From the NCBI RefSeq assembly GCF_018531445.1, contig NZ_JAHDTH010000024.1, positions 1 to 59,069 of the forward strand: DNA of 59,069 nt. Direction: 5' to 3'. The notes below the pieces were generated by a model. The model searched no databases, was not told where the DNA came from, and worked only from the letters and a program-made list of their open reading frames with translations. This document shows positions 24,416-32,466 of the stretch, piece after piece (position 1 is the stretch's first letter; every line of letters starts with the position of its first letter). The stretch is from Pseudonocardia lacus. Lineage in GTDB: Bacteria; Actinomycetota; Actinomycetes; Mycobacteriales; Pseudonocardiaceae. The translations under genes were made by a program, and so were the position numbers.

Positions 24416-25363
24416 TCACGCCGGGAAGTAGGCCGCGGTCACGGCGAGCAGGGCGAGCAGGAACGACCCGGCCAGCAGCTCCGGCACCCGGAACAGCCGC
24501 ACCTTGGCCAGGAACACCTCGGCGAAGGCCAGCGCAGCACCGAGCACGGCCACCTTGACCACCAGCGCGAGCACCCCGAGCGCCAGCGCGAGCACCCCGG
24601 CCTCGGTGGCGATGCCCCACGGCAGGAACAGGTTCGCCAGCAGCCCCAGGTACACCGACAGCCGCATCGCCGAGCCGAGCTCGACCAGGGCCAGGTCCGG
24701 ACCGGCGTACTCGAGCACCATCGCCTCGTGCACCATGGTCAGCTCCAGGTGCGTGGACGGGTTGTCCACCGGCAGCCGCCCGGTCTCGGCCACCACGACC
24801 AGCAGCAGCGCGACCGCGGCCAGCAGGCTCGCCGGCGACAGCACCCGCGCCGGGTCCTGCAGGCCGGACCCGACGATCGCCGGCAGGGCGGTCGACCCCA
24901 CGGGCACGGACAGCGCGAAGATCGCCATCAGCGCGGTCGGCTCGACCAGGGCCAGGATGGTCGTCTCCCGGCTGGCCCCCATCCCGCCGAACGCGGTGCC
25001 GGTGTCGAGGCCGGCGAGCGCGAGCACCACGGTGCCGTGCGCGAGCAGCGCCACCACCACGATCAGGTCGGCCACCGGGGGCAGCGCCGACGCGGTGCTG
25101 ACGAACGGCGCGACCACCGCGACGACCAGGGTCATCGCCACCAGCAGCACCGGGGCCACCCGGAACAACTCGCTGGTGCCGCGGGGCGTGATCGGCTGCT
25201 TGCCCAGCAGCTTGCGCAGGTCCCGCCACGGCTGCCCGACCCCGGCCCCGGCCCGGCCCTCCATGCGCGCCCTGACCTGCCGCATCAGGCCCACCAGCAG
25301 CGGCGACCCGACGACGACCAGCACGGCCTGCAGCGCGCCGCCCAGCACCCCGAGCGCGGTCAT
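24416..25363 (-). CDS. hycD: Hydrogenase-4-like membrane subunit (HyfC/NuoH type)
   Basis: A 315-residue NuoH-family protein with about eight spans. 'MRQVRARMEGRAGAGVGQPWRDLRKLL' is the characteristic cytoplasmic loop that contacts the quinone or hydrogenase module, and 'ELTMVHEAMVLEYAGPDLAL' carries the conserved acidic residues. It joins the soluble redox module to the membrane arm and is the counterpart of Rv0084. Its ATG overlaps the preceding HyfB-type gene by ATGA. Confidence 0.9.
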   Translation of the reverse strand: MTALGVLGGALQAVLVVVGSPLLVGLMRQVRARMEGRAGAGVGQPWRDLRKLLGKQPITPRGTSELFRVAPVLLVAMTLVVAVVAPFVSTASALPPVADLIVVVALLAHGTVVLALAGLDTGTAFGGMGASRETTILALVEPTALMAIFALSVPVGSTALPAIVGSGLQDPARVLSPASLLAAVALLLVVVAETGRLPVDNPSTHLELTMVHEAMVLEYAGPDLALVELGSAMRLSVYLGLLANLFLPWGIATEAGVLALALGVLALVVKVAVLGAALAFAEVFLAKVRLFRVPELLAGSFLLALLAVTAAYFPA

Positions 25364-27375
25364 CGGGTCAGCACCAGCAGGACCAGCAGCCCGCACAGGC
25401 CGACGAAGCCGTAGCCCAGGTAGCGGTGCACGCTGCCGGTGCCCAGCCGCCGCCCGACCCGCCCCCAGGCCGCGGCCGCGGCCAGCACGGGCGTGTAGAG
25501 CCGCCGCTCCACCCGGTCGGGCACCAGGCGCCGATAGGCCACCGACTGCACCAGGTACGCCGACTCCCGGTGGTGGGTGACGTCGATGTCCTGCACCGGC
25601 TGCAGCACGTCGTCGAAGACCCGCTGCAGCGGCTCGGCGAACGAGGTCGCGGTGTACTCCATCCGCGCGGACAGCGGGCCGGCGCCGCAGTCCCACAGCC
25701 GCGCCGCCCGCCGGGCCCGGCGGGCCACCAGCAGCCGCGGCAGCACCACCACCAGAGCGGCGGCCAGCGCAAGCGCGGTGGCGAGCAGCAGCGGGGACAG
25801 CGCCCCGGTGACCCCGGCGAGCTCGACGGTGACCGCTCCGGACACCGGGGGCGCGACGGCGAGCAGGTCGCCGGCCACCGTGGCCAGCACCGGCAGCACG
25901 ACCGTGGGCGCGACGGCCAGCACGACGCAGGCCACCCCGGCCAGCGCCATCCCGGCCAGCATCGTCGGCGGGCTCTCCCGGGCCGCCGCGGCGGCGTCGC
26001 TGCGCGGGCGGGCCAGGAACCCCACCCCGAACGCCTTGACGAACGTCGCCACCGCCAGGCCCGCGGTGAGCGCGACCGCGGCGACCGCGACGGGCAGCAC
26101 GATCGAGGTGGCCACCCCCGGCGCGGGCAGCCCGTGGACCAGTGACTGCAGCAGCAGCCACTCGCCGACGAACGCCGTGCCCGGTGGCAGCGTGGACGCG
26201 GCCAGCGCGCCGAGCCCGAACGCCGCGGTGGTCACCGGCATCCCGGCCCGCAGCCCGCCCAGCTCGTCCAGGTCGCGGGTACCGGTCGCGTGCAGCACCG
26301 AGCCCGCGCCGAGGAACAGCAGCGTCTTGAACGCGGCGTGGCCGAGCAGGTGCAGCAGCGCCGCGGTCAGCGCGAGCGCGGCCAGCACCGGGTTCCCGGT
26401 CGCCGCGAACAGCCCGCAGGCCCCGACGCCGACCAGCACCAGGCCCATGTTCTCGGTGGTGGAGTAGGCCAGCAGCCGCTTCAGGTCGGAGCTGACCACC
26501 GCCTGCAGGATCCCGTACACCGCCGAGACGGCGCCCAGCGCCATCACCAGCAGCCACCACCAGCGGGTCCCGCCGCCCATCAGGTCCAGCCCGACCCGGA
26601 CGATCCCGTACACCCCCAGGTTCACCATCGCCGCCGACATCAGCGCCGAGACGGGGCTGGGCGCCTCCGGGTGCGCCCGCGGCAACCACGCGTGCAGCGG
26701 CACGATCCCGGCCTTGGACCCGAAGCCCACCAGGCACAGCACGAACACCGCGCCGGCCGCCACGGGCGGCAGGGCGCCGGCCGCGGCGCGCACCGCGGCG
26801 AAGGATCCGTCCGCGGCGGGCGCGGCCAGCACCAGCAGCCCGATCAGGATCGCGACGAAGCCCAGGTGGGTCATCACCGCGTACCAGCGCCCCGCCGAGG
26901 CCACCGCGGCGCGGCGGCGGTGCTCTGCGACGACCAGCAGCAGCGAGGTCAGCGCCATCAGCTCCCAGGCCACCAGCAGCGTGGTGACATCGGCCGCGAT
27001 CGGCACCAGCAGCAGCGACCCGACGAACACCGGGACCATCGCCTGCACGGCGCGCCCGTCCAGGCCGTGCCGGGAGTAGCCGATGCCGTACAGCGCCACC
27101 GCCACCGCGACCGCCCCGCCGACCGCCACGAACACGCCGCCCAGGGCGTCCACGCCCAGCACGACACCGGACAGCGGCAGCAGCCCGGGCAGCTCGGCCG
27201 CCCAGGTGTGCCCGAGCATCGCCGCGGCGCCCGCCACGGTGGCGCACGCACCGGCGACGCAGGTCAGCATCCCGACGACGAGCGCCCGGCGGGCGCGCGG
27301 GACGGCGAGCGCGGCCAGGACGCCACCGGCGCAGGACGCGCCGGTGGCGGCGAGGGCGGCTCCGACGACGCTCAT
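25360..27375 (-). CDS. Hydrogenase-4-like membrane subunit (HyfB/NuoL type)
   Basis: A 671-residue NuoL-type antiporter-like subunit with about 15-16 spans and a long C-terminal extension. Conserved sites include the Glu in 'LLVAWELMALTSLLLVV', the Lys in 'GFGSKAGIVPLHAWLPRAHPEAP', 'LKRLLAYSTTENMGLVLVG' and 'LLHLLGHAAFKTLLFLGAG'. The C-terminal part ('WDCGAGPLSARMEYTATSFAEPL') is the cytoplasmic end typical of HyfB/HycC and Rv0083. It overlaps both neighbours by 4 bp, so the operon is tightly coupled. Confidence 0.9.
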   Translation of the reverse strand: MSVVGAALAATGASCAGGVLAALAVPRARRALVVGMLTCVAGACATVAGAAAMLGHTWAAELPGLLPLSGVVLGVDALGGVFVAVGGAVAVAVALYGIGYSRHGLDGRAVQAMVPVFVGSLLLVPIAADVTTLLVAWELMALTSLLLVVAEHRRRAAVASAGRWYAVMTHLGFVAILIGLLVLAAPAADGSFAAVRAAAGALPPVAAGAVFVLCLVGFGSKAGIVPLHAWLPRAHPEAPSPVSALMSAAMVNLGVYGIVRVGLDLMGGGTRWWWLLVMALGAVSAVYGILQAVVSSDLKRLLAYSTTENMGLVLVGVGACGLFAATGNPVLAALALTAALLHLLGHAAFKTLLFLGAGSVLHATGTRDLDELGGLRAGMPVTTAAFGLGALAASTLPPGTAFVGEWLLLQSLVHGLPAPGVATSIVLPVAVAAVALTAGLAVATFVKAFGVGFLARPRSDAAAAARESPPTMLAGMALAGVACVVLAVAPTVVLPVLATVAGDLLAVAPPVSGAVTVELAGVTGALSPLLLATALALAAALVVVLPRLLVARRARRAARLWDCGAGPLSARMEYTATSFAEPLQRVFDDVLQPVQDIDVTHHRESAYLVQSVAYRRLVPDRVERRLYTPVLAAAAAWGRVGRRLGTGSVHRYLGYGFVGLCGLLVLLVLTR

Positions 27376-27857
27376 CGGCCGGTCAGCGTCCGCAGCGCCT
27401 CGACGATCACCTCCGGACGCGGTGGGCAGCCCGGCACCTCCAGATCGACCGGTACGACGTCGCCGACCGCGCCGACCACGCCGTACGCCTGCGCGAACAC
27501 CCCGCAGTTGCGCGCGCAGTCGCCCACCGCGACGACCAGGCCCGGCTCCGGGACGGCGTCGTGGGTCCGGCGCAGCGGCTCGGCCATGTTGCGCGTCACC
27601 GGACCGGTGACCAGCAGCGCGTCGGCGTGCCGTGGCGAGGCCACCAGCCGGGCCCCGTACCGCTCGGCGTCGTATACCGGCCCGAACGCCGACCCGATCT
27701 CCACCTCGCACCCGTTGCACGAGCCGGCGTCGACGTGCCGGACCTGGATCGAGCCGGCCGGCCGCGGCGCCAGAGCCGGGCGCAGCTCGGCCGGCGCCGG
27801 TGGGGCAGGCTCGGCGACCCGGCCGATCCGGCGGATCGTGCGCCACAGCTTCAGCAC
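27372..27857 (-). CDS. Hydrogenase-like small subunit (NuoB/HycG type)
   Basis: The 161 residues include a NuoB-like Fe-S domain. Cys47 and Cys50 ('SCNGCEVE'), Cys114 ('GDCARNCG') and Cys144 ('PGCPPRPE') give a complete ligand set for one [4Fe-4S] cluster, so electron transfer through this subunit is expected even though the partner large subunit has lost its NiFe site. It corresponds to Rv0082. The GTG start at 27857 has only a weak ribosome site. It is the first structural gene after the ArsR regulator. Confidence 0.88.
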   Translation of the reverse strand: MLKLWRTIRRIGRVAEPAPPAPAELRPALAPRPAGSIQVRHVDAGSCNGCEVEIGSAFGPVYDAERYGARLVASPRHADALLVTGPVTRNMAEPLRRTHDAVPEPGLVVAVGDCARNCGVFAQAYGVVGAVGDVVPVDLEVPGCPPRPEVIVEALRTLTGR

Positions 27858-27882
27858 GGCAGGCGCCGTGCGCCGGGGGCGG

Positions 27883-28209
27883 TCAGGGCGCGCGCAGGTC
27901 GTCCAGCAGCTCGATCTGCTCGGACAGCACCCCGGTCAGGATCGACCGGGCCACCCGCATCAGCTCGGAGACCTGTGGGCTGGTCAGCGAGTAGTGCACC
28001 GCCGACCCCTCCTTGCGGGTGGCCACCAGGCCGGCCCGGCGCAGCACCGCCAACTGCTGCGACAGGCTCGCCGGCTCGACCCCGATCTCGGCGAGCAGCC
28101 CCGAGACCGCGTGCTCGCGCACGCTGAGCAGCTCCAGCACGCGGATGCGCACCGGGTGGCCCAGGGTCTTGAAGAGCTCCGCCTTCGCCTGGTACAGCGG
28201 CCTGCTCAC
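27883..28209 (-). CDS. ArsR family regulator of the hydrogenase-like operon
   Basis: This 108-residue winged-helix protein begins 'SRPLYQAKAELFKTLGHPVR', has a recognition region 'VEPASLSQQLAVLRRAGLV' and a wing at 'TRKEGSAVHYSL', and ends 'LSEQIELLDDLRAP'. This closely follows the layout of M. tuberculosis Rv0081, which heads the same gene set. There is no ArsR-type CxC metal motif. Four Cys fall upstream of the chosen start and are not translated. The GTG at 28209 is preferred over an earlier in-frame ATG at 28299 because GGGAGG precedes it at 5 nt and the conserved domain begins there. It probably represses its own operon. Confidence 0.88.
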   Translation of the reverse strand: MSRPLYQAKAELFKTLGHPVRIRVLELLSVREHAVSGLLAEIGVEPASLSQQLAVLRRAGLVATRKEGSAVHYSLTSPQVSELMRVARSILTGVLSEQIELLDDLRAP

Positions 28210-28261
28210 GCCAGCCTCCCGGTCCCCGCGCCACCGCCACCCCGTCCCATCGCACGCACAC

Positions 28262-28305
28262 CAACGATTGCAAGTTCTACCAATTGCAGACTTTAGCAAT
28301 CGTTG
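28262..28305. promoter_or_regulatory. Operator/promoter region of the ArsR-hydrogenase-like operon
   Basis: There are perfect 10-bp arms at 28262-28271 and 28296-28305. A third ATTGC box lies between them, giving three ATTGC-type boxes at roughly 13-15 bp spacing. The stretch is AT-rich against the GC-rich background. A -10-like TAGAAC on the minus strand lies between the outer boxes. It is a likely autoregulatory ArsR site. Confidence 0.65.
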
Positions 28306-28335
28306 AAGACACGGACCCGCGCGGGGCCCGCCCGA

Positions 28336-28944
28336 TCAGCCGGCGGCGGCCGGCACCCGGGCCCGGACCAGGGTGTACGCCTCGGTCCCCGGGAACACCG
28401 CCCCGGCCCGCCGCGCCGCGTCGTCGCGCAGGCGCTCCAGCACCGCGGCGGCGCCCTCGGCGTCGTCGTCGGTGGCCCAGACGGTGACCAGCAGCCCGGC
28501 GCCCACGCCCCGGTCGACCAGCACCTCGGCGCCGGCGAACCCGGCGCGGGAGCGCAGCCGCGGCAGCGCCTCGCGCAGGAACGCCAGCGCCGCATCCACC
28601 TGGGACGGGTCGACCCGCATCCGGGCCAGCCGCACCGCGGCACCCGGGTCGGCGACCGGGGCGCCCTCGCGGAACGCGACCTCGTAGCCCTCCACCACCA
28701 GGTCGCCGCCCGCCGCCGCGGCCGCGGAGTCCCGGGCCCTGGTCAGGGCGGCGTCCGAGGAGTGCGTCGGCTCGTCCCAGTAGGACACCGCCACGATCAC
28801 CCCGGCCGCCCGGTCGACCATGGTGACCAGGCCGCGGTTGCCCGCCGCCACCTCCACCGCGGTCCGGTCGACGTCCTCCAGGCGGGCGACACCGTCCTCG
28901 ACCCGGTCCCGGTCCCCGAAAATGATGTTGACCCGCGCGTGCAT
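28336..28944 (-). CDS. Two-domain dimeric alpha/beta-barrel (ABM-like) protein
   Basis: The 202 residues appear to hold two ferredoxin-like alpha/beta repeats. The first starts 'HARVNIIFGDRDRVEDGVARL' and includes 'VSYWDEP'. The second starts 'AVRLARMRVDPSQVDAALAFL' and ends 'VFPGTEAYTLVRARVP'. This is the pattern of antibiotic-biosynthesis-monooxygenase or stress-response barrel proteins, but no catalytic residues can be assigned. GAGGAGG precedes the ATG. It lies directly upstream of the ArsR operon on the same strand, but the operator region between them makes separate transcription likely. Confidence 0.6.
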   Translation of the reverse strand: MHARVNIIFGDRDRVEDGVARLEDVDRTAVEVAAGNRGLVTMVDRAAGVIVAVSYWDEPTHSSDAALTRARDSAAAAAGGDLVVEGYEVAFREGAPVADPGAAVRLARMRVDPSQVDAALAFLREALPRLRSRAGFAGAEVLVDRGVGAGLLVTVWATDDDAEGAAAVLERLRDDAARRAGAVFPGTEAYTLVRARVPAAAG

Positions 28945-29057
28945 GTCGGCCTCCTCGACGTGCTGCCGCCACCGGGACACCGCTCCGTCACGACCGATGC
29001 ATCCCATGACTCGTGAACGCTTATGAAACTCTGCAACTGCGACCCTATGCCTCTCCC

Positions 29058-30998
29058 TCAGCGGTCGGCGAGGCGGGCGAAGGCGGTCACCGCGGCGAAG
29101 TCGCTGACCGCGTCCGGGCTGATCACCTCGGCCGGCGGGGTGCCGCGCAGGATGCGCTTGATCGGGGTCTCCAGTTTCTTCCCGGTCAGCGTGCGCGGCA
29201 CCGCCGGCACGACCACGATCTCGTCGGGCACGTGGCGCGGCGACAGCTCGCGGCGCAACGCCCCGGCGATGCGGGCGCGCAGCGCGTCGTCGAGGTCGGC
29301 GCCGTCGCGCAGGGCCACGAACAGCAGCAGCCGCCCGGGGCCGCCGCCCGCGGCGTCCTCCAGGTGCACGACGAGGCTGTCGGCCACCTCGGGGACGTCC
29401 TCGACGACCGAGTAGAACTCCGCGGTGCCCAGCCGCACGCCGCCGCGGTTGAGGGTGGCGTCGGACCGCCCGGAGATGACGAAGCTGCGCCGCTCGGACA
29501 TGGTCACCCAGTCGCCGTGGCGCCAGACACCGGGGTAGGTCTCGAAGTACGACGACCGGTACCGCTGGTCGCCGGGGTCGTTCCAGAACCGCACCGGCAT
29601 CGACGGCATCGGCTGGCGGATCACCAGCTCGCCCAACTGCCCGACGACCTCGTTCCCGTCGGCGTCGAACGCGGTGACGTCGACGCCGAGGCACGGCCCG
29701 GACAGCTCGCCGCGGTAGACCGGCAGCCAGACGTTGCCCGCGACGAACCCGGAGCACACGTCGGTGCCCCCGCTCATCGAGTTGACCAGGACCCGGCGCC
29801 CGAAGAGCCCGTCGACCCAGTCGAAGCCCTCCGGCGGCAGCGGCGAGCCGGTGACGCCCAGCATCCGCAGCCGCGACAGGTCCAGCTCCGCGGTCGGGTC
29901 GACGCCGGCCTTGCGGCAGGCCATCAGGTAGGCCGGGCTGGTGCCCATCAGCGTGGCCCCGGTCTCGGCCGCGGTCCGCCATTGCGCCAGCAGGTCCGGG
30001 TGCAGGAAGTTGCCGTCCACGACGACGACCGCCGCGCGCCGCAGCAGCCCGGAGACCAGGATGTTCCACATCGTCCACGCGGTGGTGGTGAACCAGAGGA
30101 ACGTGTCGCCCGGGCCGAGGTCCAGCTGCAGGGCCGCGCTCTTGAGGTGCTCGAGCAGGATGCCGCCGTGGCCGTGCACGATGGCCTTGGGCAGGCCCGT
30201 GGTGCCGGAGGAGAAGAGCACGTAGAGCGGGTGGTCGAAGGGCACCGGCTCGAACGCGAGCGGCTCGTGGTCGGCGAGCAGCTCGGCCCAGCCCAGCGCG
30301 TCGGGCAGCGCCCGCTCGCCGTAGGGCACGTCGACGACCCGGCGCACGGTGGGCAGCCCGGCCCGGATCGTGGCGACGTCGTCGGACTTGTCGATGCTCT
30401 TGGCGCCGTAGGCGTACCCGCTGACCGCCAGCAGCACGGTGGGCTCGATCTGGGCGAACCGGTCGACGACGCTGCGGGCGCCGAACTCCGGGGCGCAGGA
30501 CGCCCAGACGGCGCCGAGCGAGGCGCAGGCCAGGAACGCGACCAGCGCCTCGGGGATGTTGGGCAGGTAGCCGACCACCCGGTCGCCGCGGCCCACGCCG
30601 AGCGCGCGCAGACCGGCCCGAGCCCTGGCGACCTGCTCGGCCAGCTCCCCGAAGGTCAGCTCGAACGGGTCGCGGGTCTGCGAGCGGGCCATCACGGCGA
30701 CGCGGTCGGCGTCCTCGGGCAGGCCGAACATGTGCTCGGCGTAGTTGAGCCGGGCGCCGGGGAACCACTGCGCGCCGGGCATCTCCCGGGAGCCGAGCAC
30801 GGCGTCGTAGGTGCCGCGCACGCCGTAGTGGTCCCACACGGCGGCCCAGAAGCCCTCCACGTCGTCGACCGACCAGCGCCAGAGGGCGTCGTAGTCGTCG
30901 AAGCGCAGGCCCCGCTCGGCGTCGAGCCAGCGGACGAAGCGGCCCATCGACGTGGTGTCCAGGACGTCGTCGTCGGGGCGGCGCATGATGTCGGCCAA
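29058..30998 (-). CDS. Acetoacetyl-CoA synthetase
   Basis: An ANL-superfamily ligase of about 646 residues. AMP-binding motifs are visible: 'LYVLFSSGTTGLPKAIVHGHG' (P-loop, with Lys), 'WTMWN', 'SGGTDVCSGF' and 'RHGDWVTMSERRSFVISGRSD'. The C-terminal 'RTLTGKKLETPIKRIL' holds the adenylation Lys. The early 'WFPGARLNYAEHMF' is specific for acetoacetate-CoA ligases, which activate acetoacetate for ketone-body or polyhydroxyalkanoate metabolism. The TTG at 30998 is preferred because GGAGGG lies 5 nt upstream, and an ATG at 30986 has no ribosome site at proper distance. It is divergent from the YibE/F gene. Confidence 0.9.
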   Translation of the reverse strand: MADIMRRPDDDVLDTTSMGRFVRWLDAERGLRFDDYDALWRWSVDDVEGFWAAVWDHYGVRGTYDAVLGSREMPGAQWFPGARLNYAEHMFGLPEDADRVAVMARSQTRDPFELTFGELAEQVARARAGLRALGVGRGDRVVGYLPNIPEALVAFLACASLGAVWASCAPEFGARSVVDRFAQIEPTVLLAVSGYAYGAKSIDKSDDVATIRAGLPTVRRVVDVPYGERALPDALGWAELLADHEPLAFEPVPFDHPLYVLFSSGTTGLPKAIVHGHGGILLEHLKSAALQLDLGPGDTFLWFTTTAWTMWNILVSGLLRRAAVVVVDGNFLHPDLLAQWRTAAETGATLMGTSPAYLMACRKAGVDPTAELDLSRLRMLGVTGSPLPPEGFDWVDGLFGRRVLVNSMSGGTDVCSGFVAGNVWLPVYRGELSGPCLGVDVTAFDADGNEVVGQLGELVIRQPMPSMPVRFWNDPGDQRYRSSYFETYPGVWRHGDWVTMSERRSFVISGRSDATLNRGGVRLGTAEFYSVVEDVPEVADSLVVHLEDAAGGGPGRLLLFVALRDGADLDDALRARIAGALRRELSPRHVPDEIVVVPAVPRTLTGKKLETPIKRILRGTPPAEVISPDAVSDFAAVTAFARLADR

Positions 30999-31099
30999 CG
31001 GTGCCCTCCAGCCATGGTCGTCAGCGGACGGTAACCCGCCCGACCCGCGATCCGCCCTCTGCGCCGACCGACGCCACACCGGCGGCCACAATTGCCCGC

Positions 31100-32416
31100 G
31101 TGCTCCCCCGCGACAGATCGTCCCGTTCGTCCGGCGCGCGCCACCGCCGCGCCGCGGAGCCCGGGCACCGGCACGAGCCCCCCTCTCCGCCCGGCCAGCA
31201 GCACGGCCACCAGCACGGCCACGGCCACGGCCCGCCGCCGCGGGCCGACCGGCGGGTGCGCACGCTGCTGTGGGTGCTGCTGACGCCGTGCGTGCTGGCC
31301 ACGCTGGTCGGGCTGGTGCTGCTGTACCCGGCCGCCGCCCCCGCCGTCGACGCCGAGTCCGCGGGTCCCCGGATCGACGGGCACGTCAGCGCCGCCGCCG
31401 AGCGGGCCTGCGACGAGGAGGCCGGTCCGGACGCCGGCCCGCCGGGCTGCCTGGCGCTGGGCGTGCAGCTGGCCGAGGGGCCGCTGGCCGGACGCACGAT
31501 CGAGGTGCTGATCTCGGCGCCGGGCGGGCGGGCGCCGTTCGGGGCGGGCGACGACGTGGTGCTCACCGCGGCCGGCGGCGACCCCGCCGACCCGGCCGCC
31601 TACGTCGTGGTCGACCTGCAGCGGGAGGTGCCGCTGCTGGCGCTGGCCGCGGTGTTCGTGGTGGCCGTGGTCGCGCTGGGCCGGATGCGCGGGCTGGCCG
31701 CGCTGGCCGGGCTGGGACTGACCGTCGTCGTGCTGGTCGGGTTCGTGCTGCCCGCGGTGCTGGCCGGGCGCAACGCACTGCTGGTCGCGGTGGTCGGCTG
31801 CTGCGCGATCATGTTCGGGGCGCTCTACCTCACCCATGGGATGTCCGCGCGCACGTCAACGGCGGTGCTCGGCACGCTCGTGGGGCTGGTGCTGATCGCG
31901 CTGCTGGGCATCACCTTCGCCGAGCTCGCCCACCTGACCGGCGTCGACGAGGACACCGCGAGCCTGGCGGCCACCCTGGGCACCGAGGTGGACGGGCGCG
32001 GGCTGGTGCTGGCCGGGCTGGTGATCGGCGCCCTCGGCGCCCTCGACGACGTCACGGTCACCCAGACGACCGCGGTCTGGGAGCTGCGCGCGGCCGACCC
32101 GCGGCTGCCCGCGGCGGCGCTGTTCCGCTCGGCGATGCGCATCGGCCGCGACCACCTCGCCTCCGCGGTCAACACGCTGGTGCTGGCCTACGCGGGCACC
32201 GCGCTGCCGCTGCTGCTGCTGTTCTCGGTGGCGGAGCGGGGCCTGGGCGACACCCTGACCACGCAGGTCATCGCCACGGAGGTGGTGCGCACGCTGGTCG
32301 GCAGCATCGGACTGGTGGTCTCGGTGCCGGTGACGACCGCGCTGGCCGTCGCGGTGGCGACCCGGGGCACGCTGCGCCCACCCCGGGCACTCCCGTCGAG
32401 AACGAAGCTGTCGTGA
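31100..32416 (+). CDS. YibE/F family membrane protein with His-rich N-terminus
   Basis: About 438 residues. The N-terminal cytoplasmic segment is rich in His/Gly/Pro, including a run of alternating HG/HQ. One helix follows, then an extracellular domain with two Cys ('AERACDEE', 'GPPGCLAL') and a set of about seven helices with the YibE/F core 'LTHGMSARTSTAVLGTLVGL' and 'GALGALDDVTVTQTTAVWEL'. The family is believed to be transporters, but their substrate is unsettled. The His-rich tail suggests metal binding. The GTG at 31100 is chosen because an upstream start at 31001 would intrude into the divergent gene's ribosome-binding region. Confidence 0.75.
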   Translation: MLPRDRSSRSSGARHRRAAEPGHRHEPPSPPGQQHGHQHGHGHGPPPRADRRVRTLLWVLLTPCVLATLVGLVLLYPAAAPAVDAESAGPRIDGHVSAAAERACDEEAGPDAGPPGCLALGVQLAEGPLAGRTIEVLISAPGGRAPFGAGDDVVLTAAGGDPADPAAYVVVDLQREVPLLALAAVFVVAVVALGRMRGLAALAGLGLTVVVLVGFVLPAVLAGRNALLVAVVGCCAIMFGALYLTHGMSARTSTAVLGTLVGLVLIALLGITFAELAHLTGVDEDTASLAATLGTEVDGRGLVLAGLVIGALGALDDVTVTQTTAVWELRAADPRLPAAALFRSAMRIGRDHLASAVNTLVLAYAGTALPLLLLFSVAERGLGDTLTTQVIATEVVRTLVGSIGLVVSVPVTTALAVAVATRGTLRPPRALPSRTKLS

Positions 32417-32457
32417 TCAACAAGCCCGAACGATCACCGTAAGTTCGTTCTCGACGG
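32393..32457. terminator. Inverted repeat between convergent genes
   Basis: 14-bp perfect arms at 32393-32406 and 32444-32457 enclose a 37-nt loop that itself has a GTGATC/GATCAC pair. It overlaps the end of the YibE/F gene and precedes the end of the convergent DUF1684 gene. Its size and position resemble the element at 809-880. Confidence 0.5.
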
Positions 32458-32466
32458 CGGCGGCGG

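Noticed and set aside
22442..25414. Long plus-strand open frame opposite the hydrogenase-like genes
   Set aside because: It is rich in His, Gln, Arg and Gly with no domain, mirrors the codon pattern of the minus-strand membrane genes, and has no ribosome site. It is an antisense shadow.
20715..27857. A functional formate hydrogenlyase or [NiFe] hydrogenase
   Set aside because: Both CxxC metal sites of the large subunit are absent and no formate dehydrogenase or ferredoxin subunit is nearby.
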